This document shows positions 29,978 through 42,100 of a stretch of DNA of 64,000 nucleotides, piece by piece (the first letter of the stretch is position 1; each line of letters starts with the position of its first letter). A program made the position numbers and the translations under genes. The notes under the pieces are model-generated. The model did no database searches. It was not told the origin of the DNA and saw nothing but the letters and a program-made list of their open reading frames with translations. The DNA comes from Phytopythium helicoides (taxonomy: Eukaryota; Oomycota; Peronosporomycetes; Pythiales; Pythiaceae). Where the stretch lies: contig JANFNE010000009.1 in assembly GCA_024867545.1 (NCBI GenBank), forward strand, positions 966,501 to 1,030,500, in the 5' to 3' direction.

Positions 29978-30178
29978 GGCCGGCGCATCGATTGGCAAGT
30001 GGCGCCAGGAGATCCGCGGCGCGATCTTGAAACGACGCAGTCGCCTCTGATTGGCAGAAACAACTTTCGTCCAATCAAAACTGTATGAGCTTCCATTTTC
30101 AACCAATCAAAACGATAGTTGAAGTGCTGGTGCGCTTGAAAGGACGCATTCGCAGTAGCTCCCCACGAGGCCTGCGGA
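29978..30178. promoter_or_regulatory. Bidirectional promoter with four CCAAT boxes (syntaxin-16 / dynein)
   Basis: Only 201 bp separate the two divergent start codons. The segment holds CCAAT boxes at 29991-29995 and 30050-30054 (as ATTGG) and at 30071-30075 and 30103-30107 (forward); the last two sit in the same short context, CCAATCAAAAC. Two point to each strand. This suggests NF-Y-dependent shared control. The assignment rests on motif counting alone. Confidence 0.55.
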
Positions 30179-33100
30179 ATGGCCCCAGGAGCGGACGCCA
30201 TGGGCCCTGGACGCGCCGAGCAGGGCTCCAACGGCGCGCTGACCGCTGCTGCCACAGCTCCAGGCGTGGTGCCGGCCCCGGCGCTCAAGTGGACGCGGCT
30301 GGAAGCCGTGGCGCGACGAAACAGCGAGGCGCCGTCGAGACGCTCGGGCCACTCGCTCAGCATCATCGGCTCTAACGGCTTCCTATTCGGCGGCTGCGAC
30401 TACACGGACCCGCCGGGCCCCACGAACGACACGTTCGTGCTCAATATCAGTGCCAACGCGCCGTGCGAATGGGAGCGGCTGGGCTTCCCAGGAGAAGGCA
30501 CTGTACCGCCGCCTAGATGGAAGCACTCGGCCACCGTCGTCGACAACAAGATCTACGTCTTCGGTGGCTTCCACAGTAGCAGCGTGCGCTTCAACGACCT
30601 GTGGGTCTTCAACCCCATCACCATGGACTGGGCCCAGCCCGCAACCACTGGCTCGACTGCTGGGCAGACGACTACCGCAGCTGCTCGCGGGGTGGCTTCC
30701 ACGTGGCCAGCGCCACGGGGAGCTCACTCTGCTGTTGCGATTAGACGCTGCATTTACGTCTTTGGGGGATACGGTGGATCAGGGTACGGCCGGCGTGACT
30801 TTGACGACCTCCACGTTCTTCGGCTTGACGACTTCAGCTGGAGTAAGCTATCTTGCAAGGGTAAGGGACCTGACAAGCGAGCAGGACATCAAGCGTGCGC
30901 TGTGGACGATCAGATGCTCGTATATGGCGGCTGGAATAGTGTGACACAGTTCAACGACCTGCACATCCTCGACACGGTCGCCAATGCGTGGAGCACTGTC
31001 GAAGGTGTGCATATGGCTAGCCCGCTGCCTCGCTGGAATCACGCGTCATGCGCCGTTCTGGCGATACCGAACGCCAAAATATTCGTGTTTGGCGGTGTGC
31101 TGGGCGAGCCAAACAATTACAATGCGCAGGGAACCTACATGAATGATATCTGCGTTCTTGACTCGGGAGAAATGGCTTGGAGCATCCCAGAGACTCGCGG
31201 AACACCACCAAGTGGCCGAAGTGATTCTACGCTAGCGTACGATGACAAAGGCAGCCGGCTGTTCGTGTTTGGTGGTTGGTCCAATGTTTGGCTCAATGAT
31301 CTGTATACGCTTGATGTCAGCAGTGTGGTGGGACCACCTTATGGAATCACACGCGTTTTCCCTGACTTCGGACCCCTCACGGGCGGCACGGCGGTTGCTA
31401 TTGAAGGAATAGACTTTCGTAATCGACCCGTAGTCGTTCGTTTTGCATGCAGAAAAGGGTCCGTCGATGTCCCTGGCGAGTATGTCAATGACCACACACT
31501 CAAAGTGGTCACCCCGGACTTCACACAATACCCCGCAGGTGACGTCCAAGTTCGGGTTGCCCTTCAAGGAGATTCGTTTACTACGACATTTCAGACTTTC
31601 AGCTTTTTCGCCGTCAGTGTTGCACCATTGTGCTTCGCCTACGGCCCTGGAGTTCTCAGCGGTGGTGCAAGCGGTGAATCAACTTGCTTTATAATTCAGG
31701 CACGTGATGCGCAACGTGCACTTCGGACTCGTGGTGGGGATGAATTTACTGTAGAAATAGAGGCCGAAGCATCGGGACCCATTTTCACTCCATCTCTTCA
31801 GATCCAAGACTTTGATAACGGCAAATACCTCGTTAGCTACAGTGTGCCGAAGGCCGGAGAATACAAGATTCACATTTCATTTAGCGGGACATTTGGAGGC
31901 GAGGCTGGACCCATTCATGGATCGCCGTACACTGCAACCTTTGATGACACTGTCACACGTGAGATGAACTTGATCACAGGAAAGCTTGTCTTGGATCAAC
32001 TTCTGCATGATCTATTGAGTCTTCAGCAATCGTGCAAAGACTGCAACGTTGGCCTGGAGCAGCCGTTGGCCGATGCATCATGGTCGCCCGAGCAGACGAC
32101 AGCTGCTTTAATTACATTCAAAGAGCACGTGTTTCTGGTTGAAAAACGTGGTCACGACATTACGACTTCTATCGAACAGCTACGAGCTGAGATCGCATAT
32201 CTCAAGGACTCTGGCATAAATATGACCAAAGAGCTCGAGCTTCTTCAGTCGATAGAGATGTCTTGGTCAGAAATTTTAAGGAAGATCCCAGCTGCAAGTG
32301 CACGGATTGCGCCACTTATTGCAGCGCAGGGTCTCAAATTCCGCGGAGAGATTGACCCATACTTAGACCTGCTCCGTGCAAAGGATGCACAACTTAAAGC
32401 AAAGCCCTTCTGGAGTTTCGCCGTTGGTGTTCGACAGGCGCTTGATGCAATAATGGCAGAAAAGGTAGCCCTGGAGCAGGACCAGATCGTATACAACCAG
32501 AAGCTTCACGTTGCTGAGATCCTTGAGTGCGACGATCTGATGGCACCATGTGCTTCAGTCCTCGGGTCGATTTCGAGGGTGCTATCCCATGCAAGTCTCC
32601 TGTGGGAATCAATCTCTGAGGTCACGCGCAAAATTGACTTGTCTCGCGAGATACCATGGAGTATGATTGATGGTGTTGTACTCGAAGAAGAAGCGAAAGC
32701 TTTTCTTGGGCTTGTGAAGGCCATCAACAAGGAGATCCGCGACTGTGATGCATTCAAGCAGTTCGAACGCCTTGTTAAAGAATTCCTAAGCACATGCCCT
32801 CTTTTCCAGGCGTTGCGTCATCCATCAATGCGGAAACGACATTGGGAGGATCTCATCAAAGTTACAGGAAAGACATTTGAGTGCCCGGAAGATAATCCTT
32901 CACTGAGATTCGCCGATATTCTAGCGCTAAACTTGCACGAATTTCAGCGTGATGTGGAAGAAATCACCGACCGAGCACAGAAAGAGGCCAAGCAAGAAGC
33001 TGTGCTGCAAGACCTCGACAATCGATGGAGTACAGTTGCATTTACTATGGTGCCATACAAGGACACCGACATCCCACTCCTTCACTTAGACGAAGAGGTG

Positions 33101-36100
33101 GTAGAGATGCTCGAATCCGATCAACTTCTGGTTCAGGCTATGACAGCGGGGCGCCATAACTTCTTTTACTCACAGACAGTGGCGTGGAGGACAAAGCTGG
33201 TGCTTGTGTCTGATGTCACCAGCGTGCTGAGTGAGATTCAGCGATCTTGGTCATACTTGGAGCCGTTATTTATTCAGTCAGAAGAGGTCAAACGTGAGCT
33301 ACCGGACGATGCTCATCGATTCGAGGGCATAGACCAACACGTTCGCGAAGTGCTGAAGGAATTGTGGACCCCTAACCGAGGCAATGTTGTCTTCGGCTGC
33401 CAGCTGCCTAACATTCATCAGCAGCTGATCGATCTGAGATCAGGTCTGGAGACGTGTCAGCAAGCCCTGAAGGAGTTCTTAGACTCGAAGCGCCGCTTGT
33501 TTCCGCGATTTTATTTTGTATCAGAAGCCGACTTACTCGACTTGCTGTCCAAAGGCAACGAGCCCAAAAATATCCTTGTTCACCTCGAGAAAGTGTTCCT
33601 CGCCACAAGGACGCTGGTTCTTGACAAGCCAGCTGGGTCGTCAGTTACCATAGCAACCCACTTCATCTCAAATGATGCTGCGCGAGAAAAAGTAGCCTTT
33701 GAGCCAGCCGTTCCACTTGAGGGGAAAGTTGAAGTGTACCTTCAAGTTGTCCTTGAAGCTATCCAGACGTCTCTGCGCAAACAAGTGGGTCGATCAATCC
33801 GCCGCTTTCCTGAACAAAATCGAGCAGAGTGGTTGCTTCAAAAACTACCATCGATGAATGGCAAGGAGGACGCACCTCTATCAAACATGGATGCTGCTCA
33901 GATTGCTCTGCTTGTTGCAGGAATTGAATATGCGAATGCTGTTGAAAATGCTTTCACTCTCTTAATTAAAGGTCACGCAACAGCAGTGAAGGAGCTCTAC
34001 GATAAAATGCTGATTCAGCTGAGCGATCTCATCAAACTAACTCAAACGCCATTGTCAAAAGACGATCGCCAACGCACAATGTGCATGATCACGATGGACG
34101 CGCACTCCCGTGATATCGTGCAGAAATTGCTGTATGAAGAGATCTCTTCGCCAGCTTCGTTCTTGTGGCAGTCTCAAATGAAGCAACGTCGAGCTGAGCG
34201 CCAGAACAAAACATACCTTGAAATTTGCGACGCACAGTTTAACTATGGCTTTGAATACCTTGGAAATGGTCCTCGACTTGTGGTAACACCGCTTACCGAT
34301 CGCATTTATGTGACTGCTACACAAGCGCTGCATATGCAGATGGGATGTGCACCTGCTGGCCCTGCTGGCACGGGTAAAACCGAAACCACGAAAGACCTGG
34401 CTAATATGCTCGGCAAAATTTGCTATGTATTCAATTGCTCACCAGAGATGGACTACAAAAATTTGGGCAACATCTTCAAGGGGTTGGCAAGTGCTGGAGC
34501 ATGGGGTTGCTTTGATGAATTTAATCGTCTTATTCCGGAGGTGCTTTCGGTTTGCTCCGTCCAGTTTAAAGCGGTATGCGACGGTATTCGTGGCGAGAGC
34601 GATACAGTTATCATTGAAGGAGACAATGTAAAGCTCGACTCAACTTGCGGTACGTTCATAACGATGAACCCTGGTTATTTGGGCCGCTCAGAACTACCAG
34701 AAGGGTTGAAATCACTCTTTCGACCAATCACTGTTATGGCGCCAGATCTGGTGCTCATCTGTGAAAACATGCTAATGGCCGAAGGGTTCCGCGAGGCCAA
34801 GGTGCTGGCATCCAAATTCTTCAGCCTATACTCACTGTTGAAAGAGCTTCTGTCAAAGCAAGATCACTACGATTGGGGCCTTCGAGCGGTCAAAAGTGTG
34901 CTCGTTGTGGCAGGTCAGTTCAAACGTGCCGAGCCAAAACTTTCGGAGATGGAAATCCTAATGCGCTCATTGCGCGACTTCAATCTGCCCAAGATTGTAG
35001 AGCAAGACCTTCTTGTCTTTAACGGACTGCTTGGAGACCTGTTTCCAGATACAAATCCACCGCGCAAGTTGGATGAGGCCATGGAGAAATTTGTCCAAGT
35101 CGCATGCGAGGAAATGGGGTTGTGGCCACATGAACAGTTCCGCCTGAAAGTAATCCAATTAGATGAGCTACTCGCAATTCGTCACTGCGTATTCATCATG
35201 GGTCCACCAGGAAGTGGCAAATCCGACTGCTGCGAAGTGCTTGTGAACGCGCGCAAAAAGAAGGGAGACGACCACTTCACAAAAGTTGTTGACTTGAATC
35301 CCAAGGCAGTTTCAACTGAGGATTTATATGGCTACATGGTGCTAGGCACGCGTGAGTGGAAAGACGGTCTGCTCTCCAAGTTGATGAGAGACATTGCAAC
35401 TGCATCAACGACAGATGTTCGTCCTAAATGGATCGTGCTTGATGGAGACCTAGACGCCAATTGGATCGAGTCAATGAACTCGGTCATGGACGATAACAAG
35501 ATGCTGACCCTCGCATCCAACGAGCGCATTCCGCTGAAGCCGAACATGCGCCTTGTATTTGAGATCCGAGATTTAAAGTATGCAACACCTGCAACCGTAT
35601 CGCGCGCTGGCATTCTCTACATTTCAGACAACGATGGCTTTCAGTGGAAGTCTCTTCTAGCAAGTTGGGTCGCAACAAAAGGAGCAAACGTTGCCCAGCG
35701 TGCTGCACTCGGGGAGACTATGAACAAGTACATTATTCCAATCGTCGCTTTCGTGAAACAGCAATGCAAAACCATAGTTCCACTGCAAGAAATTGGGCTC
35801 GTGCAGACGTACCTGTATTTTCTAGAAGGCGTTCTTGACACCGAGACGTTAGCTGATACTCGGAAGGTCGATATTCTAAGTGGGTTCATTTCCGTTTGGG
35901 CGTTTGGCGCTGCTCTCGCAGTCGCAGATGATGGCACCGACTATCGCAAGTTGTTCAGCGAGTGGTGGCGCGGAGAGTTTAAACACATCAAGTTTCCAAC
36001 GCGAGACACGGTTTTCGATTACTGGCTCAATCCCAACACGCTTAGCTTTGAGTCATGGCGCGCATCACCGTTCTTTAAAACTGTTCAGTTCGATGGTTCT

Positions 36101-39100
36101 GTGGCGATGTCTTCACTCACTGTTCCAACAACTGAAACTGCGTCCATTGCGAATTGGATGACTCTTATGGTTCGAGAGCAGCGACCATTCATGTTGTGTG
36201 GTGGAGCTGGTACTGGCAAAACCCAGGTCGCTCAAGGGCTATTGCAGGTACTCGGAATGAAGTCACCAAGCGCATCACCATCGCTAACAGCATCGCCAAG
36301 TCTCCTGAATGAACCAGCGTTCTCCAGTGTGACAATAAACTTCAATTACTACACAAATTCATCAGCCCTTCAAGCGATTTTAGAGTCCAAACTGGCGAAA
36401 CGCGTTGGAATCACTTATGGTCCAAGCACAGGGAATCAGCTCGTTTACTTCCTTGACGATTTAAACTTACCTCAAGTAGATGCATACGGAACGCAAAGCG
36501 CGCTCGCCCTACTTCGCCAACATCTTGATTATGGACACTGGTACGACCGTAGCAAATTCACACTCAAGCAAATCGTAAACGTGCAGCTATTGGCGTGCAT
36601 GAACCCGAGTGCAGGCAGTTTCACGATCAACCCGCGACTGCAACGCCACTTTGTCACTTTTGCGCTCGCAACACTGAGCGCCTCAAGTTTGCAAATCATC
36701 TACGCTACTTTTCTGGACGGATATGTTGCCGACTTTGTCGAGGAGATACGAAAAATGTCAGGTCCAGTGCTCAAGGCTGCACTTGCTCTACACGCACAAG
36801 TTTCATCGTCGTTTCGAAAGACTGCGGCAAACTTTCATTACGAATTCAACATCCGCCACGTAGCTAACGTTTTTCAGGGCCTTCTCATGGCGAAACCGGC
36901 AACGTTTGAAGATCCACTGAAATTCGCTTTGCTTTGGGTTCACGAATCAAGTCGCGTTTACGGGGACCGACTTGTCAGCAGTAGTGACCTAACAAAGTTC
37001 ACATCTATTACTCAGCAGCTTGCTCGAAAGTGCTTCCCGTCGCTCAATTTCACTCGATTTTTTGCTCCTCCAGCTTCAGTGTCATCTAATGTAGAGTCAT
37101 CTGGAGCAATCCCAGACGTAGAACCAATCCTCTTTTCTCACTGTGCAAACGGATTGCGCACGAACGAGTACGACCAAGTACTATCCATGCAAGCTCTACT
37201 CACAACTTGTGAGGAAGCGCTCACAGAGTACAACGACGTATTACCTAAAATGGATCTCGTACTCTTCAAGGATGCTCTCGAGCACGTAGCCCGGATTGTG
37301 CGCATCATCTCTATATCTTCTGGACATGCCCTACTTGTTGGTGTGGGAGGAAGTGGACGTAAATCTCTTTCGCGTCTGGCCGCATTCATATGCGGATACT
37401 CGCTAGTTGAAATTGCGCTGACTCAGGCGTACTCTCTGGTTGACTTTAAAGCCGACCTCCAGTCAATGTTTGCAAAGGCCGGTGTGAAAGGAGACGGTGT
37501 GGCTTTTCTCTTTAGCGACGCACAGATCAAAAATGAACGGATGCTTGTGCTCCTCAACGATCTTCTTTCAAGTGGTAATATTCCCGATCTGTATAATGCT
37601 GATGAGCAAGCAAGCATTATTCAGCAGATTCAGCCCAAGGTGGTAGCGTCTGTAGCAGCACAAGGTGACAGTAGCTCTGGTTCAGAAACAAGCGAGAAGG
37701 AGCGATGCTGGAGCTGGTTCACACAAGAGATCAAGCGCAACTTGCACGTCATACTTTGTTTCTCTCCAGCAAGCAGTGACTTCCGATCCCGAGCTCGAAA
37801 GTTCCCTGCACTCGTCAATTGTACGCTAATCGATTGGTTTCAACCGTGGCCAAAAGACGCTCTCCTTTCTGTCGCGGCTAGATTTTTGGATCAAGATGTA
37901 GCAGCATCTACTCACTGGCAGCGGACTGAAGTCGAAATCGATGCGATAACAAGTTTTTTCCCGTTCGCATTCCAAAGCGCTAATGACATCGCGCGCGATT
38001 TTCTTACATATGAAAACCGTCGTGTTTACTCTACCCCACGTTCATATCTCGAGTGTCTTGCTTTTTATGGTTCATTGTTGAATGAGAAACGTCAGGCTCA
38101 CGATCGAGCAGTCGCTCGATTGCAAGGTGGGCTAGAGAAGATGGAGAGCACCAGTAATGTTGTAGCCAATATGGAGGATGAACTGAAGGTGACTCTTGAA
38201 GAGGCGGAACGCAAGCGAGTTGTGGTTGAAGAGCTTGCAGAGCGACTCCAACGGGAGAAGGAAATTGTGGAAACGGAAACTGCGCGAGCGAACGCTGAAA
38301 GAGAGAAGTGCGCAATTATTCAAGCGGACGTGACTGCAAAAAAAGAGGACACAGAAAGAGATCTAGCTCAGGCACAACCTATGCTAGAAGCAGCGATGGC
38401 TGCGCTTGATACACTCAATAAAAAGGACTTGGGTAGCTGCAAGACTATGACGAAGCCACCCGCAGGAGTTGGAGATGTGTTTGGCGCAGTTGTGGTACTA
38501 TTTGCTGGCGTAAATGCCAACGTGGTTGTCCAAAAGAATGGGAAAGTCAAAGATAAAGACCGTTCGTGGGAGGCAACAAAGAAGGCCCTGCTTGGTAATG
38601 TGAACGCATTTGTTGATGAGTTGAAATCATTTAAGACGCTCGTCGATGATCACCAGATTCCTGACATCAATTGGAAGGAAGTGCGTCCCTTCTTGGCACT
38701 TGAACACTTCAATGTGGAAACGATTGAGAAAAAGAATTCGGCGGCGGCGGGATTGTGTGCATGGGTGATCAATATTGTAGCATATTATGACGCCATTGTA
38801 GTGGTCGAGCCCAAAAAGAAAGCATTGGCAGAGGCAAACGAAAAGCTGCGTGCAGCAAATGAAAAACTCGAGGCAGTGAGCGAGAAAGTTGAAGCCCTTG
38901 AGACTCGGCTTGCTGCGCTGACGCAAGAGTTTGATACCACCAACAAAGAAGTTGAAGATGCGATCGCGCTGGTCGAGCGTGGTCGATTGCGAATGTCACT
39001 AGCGCGACGGCTAGCAGATGCTCTCGGTAGTGAGAGCGAGCGTTGGTCACAGGAACTGGAGGTACTGCGGACTCGGGCTGACTCACTACCGCTTGAAGTG

Positions 39101-42100
39101 CTATTAGCTGCCAGTTTTGCGTCTTTTGCTGGAGCATTTACCAAAAGATACCGCGATATCCTGCTGAGTGAAAAATGGATACCTTACCTGCGCAAAGCGC
39201 TGACACCTGGATCGGCGACGAGATCCTCGTTGGCAGTTCCAGAAGACCCCAGCACAGTTGTAATCTCGAATGACTTCAATCCCCTGGCACATCTTGCATC
39301 ATCCTCTGAAGTGGCCGAATGGAACTCACGTGGTTTGCCAAGTGACCGCGTGTCTGTAGAGAATGGAGCAATTGTCCGTCGGAGCGTACGTTGTCCATTA
39401 CTCATCGATCCTCAACTGCAAGGAATTCACTGGCTCCGAGAGACCGAAAAGTATGCAAGGCGACTGGCTCCAGCGACGATCGCGGTTGTTCGACAAGACC
39501 AACAGAATTTATCCCAGTTGCTAGAGCTTGCAGTTGAGCATGGTCACTCAGTGATCGTTGAAAACATGGGAGAAAAACTCGAAGTTGCACTGTGGCCTGT
39601 AATTGCGAAAAGCACGACTTTGCGGGGGCATAAAACTCTGCTCAAGATGGGCGAGAAACTCGTGCCACTTCATGCTGACTTCCGACTATATCTCCACACT
39701 AAGCTATCAAACCCACACTTGCCACCCGAGGTTCAAGCAGAAACAACTGTTGTAAACTTTGCTGTAACTCCTCATGGGCTAGAAGACCAGCTACTAGCAC
39801 TTGTTGTACGCAAAGAGTGGCCGAAGCGTGCAAAGATCAGAACACTGCTATCGTACCAGCAAAACGCCTTCAAGATCCGATTGCAGTCGCTCGAAGATCG
39901 GATCCTAAGTAGCTTAGCAGACTCAGAAGGCGATATCACTGAGAACGTGCAAGTCATAGAGGATCTGGAGGCGACCAAAGCGGCTGCAATCGAGATAGGG
40001 ATCAAGGCTGCCAAAGCCAAAGAGTATGAGGCGCAGCTCAACGACCTAAGCGGGAAGTACCAATCTGTGGCGAGTCGCGGTGCACTACTCTTCTTCCTCA
40101 TGAACGAGCTACAGCGAATGCACCCCTACTATGTCTACTCACTAAACGCATTTGTTGTCATATTCCAGCGTGGCATAGATCTTGTGGCTTCTGGGGACCG
40201 TCCTCAGTCCTCTAATGCGGGAGGATTATTGGGGCGACTCAAAGCTGCCGCAAAGAAAGTCATTGCGACCCAGCGATTCCAGTGGAATGCTGACTTGCTC
40301 CTTGCGGATCGAGTCGTCGACAGCACAGAGGTAGATGGGAGCCAGCACCAAGAATCGGATCTTGGGGTGCTCATGGAGGAAGCCGAGAAGGATGCACTGC
40401 CAACCCCAGACCAAATCGCGTCGAGGTGCTCTCAGCTCCAAACTTCTATCACTGACGTTGTTTTCAATTATATCCGACGCGGTATGCTTGAAAAGGATAA
40501 ACTGACACTGGCAACTCAGCTTGGATTGTCGATCCTGATGCATGAAGGGAAGGTTACGCAGCTGGATGCACACTGCCTTGTCCATGCATACAGAGGATCA
40601 AACGCGGGTCCCGCACCGCAAGGCATGGGATTACTCAGCGAGTGGCTCAGCGAAGCTGCATGGAAGCGTGTTTGCTGGCTTGAGCAACACGTGCCAAATC
40701 TACAAAAACTTACTGCGAGCATGCGCGGGGAGAGTGAAGAGTGGCGTGAATGGTGCGATCGAGACAACCCTGAGGCTGTACCTCTGCCCGGAAGCCTCGT
40801 GAAGATCACGGCTGCATCGCCGCTGATAATGCTTCACGTGGTGCGCGCACTACGTCCAGACCGTATGTGTGCCGCGATGCAAATTTTTCTTGTCCAGCAC
40901 TTTGGGGCGTCCGTTGTTCAGCAGCCGCCATTTGACATGGAATCAGCGTACCAGGAGACGAGTGCATCGACCCCCATGCTCTTTATGCTGTTTCCTGGTG
41001 TCGACCCGACCGCGTGGGTTGAGGCACTCGGTCGCAAGTTCGACTACACTACTTCAAGAGGTAACCTATCTGTGTTGTCTATGGGCCAAGGTCAGGAGGC
41101 CCTCGCAGACGCTACATTACTCTCTTCATCACGCGAAGGTAGCTGGGTGCTTTTGCAGAATATTCATCTCATGCCGTCGTGGCTTGCGAAGCTTGAGCGC
41201 ACGCTGGAACTATGCTCTGTAGCGGCGGACATGAACTTCCGGTGTTTCTTGTCAGCTGAGCCGGTTGTCAGTATTGACCAGCTACTTCCAGAGTCACTCC
41301 TGCAATCTTGTATCAAAGTGGCAAATGAGGCGCCATCTGATCTGCGAAGCAATCTCAAGCGAGCTTGGGCTAGCTTCACCCCAGCACAAGTCGAGACCAC
41401 GAGCTCGAGGCCGACTGAGTTTCAGCAAAGCCTGTTTGCACTTTGCTTCTTCCACGCTCTCGTTCTCGGTCGTCGACGTTTTGGAACGCAAGGCTGGAGC
41501 CGCGCGTATAGTTTCAATACGGGCGATCTTGTCATTTGCGCTGATATTCTGCGTCGCTACGTTGACAAGACAGATGCGATGCCGCACAAGAATTCTGGGA
41601 TGACGACACTAGCGCTACCATGGGAAGATCTTCGCTATATTTTCGGCGAGATCATGTACGGCGGACACATCACAGACCATTGGGATCGAATCACAAACGC
41701 TACCTACCTGTCTTCCATCTTGGCTCCAGATCTGCTTTCGACGAAAGGAGGGAAAGAACTCGCAGACGGATTCCGCATGCCTGCAGATGTCACCACATTC
41801 ACGTATAGCAAGTATACCGCGTTCATTGACGCAACGCTCCCGCCGTCAGACTCCCCACGAGTGTACGGCTTGCATCCAAACGCTGAGGTAGGATACCTCA
41901 TCGATGCAGCCTCAAGGGTGTTCGCAACGCTCTCGACAGTGCCTGCATTTGCATCTCCAGCACAAGCTACGCCTGCGGTTGCTACCTCCACAAAGTCGTC
42001 CTCGTCGGAAGTAGCTCTGAGCGGGGAGAGCGCACGTGTGCTCACTGTGGTCGAGCAATTGCTCAATACCATGCCTGTGGAGCCAGATCTCCAGACAATC

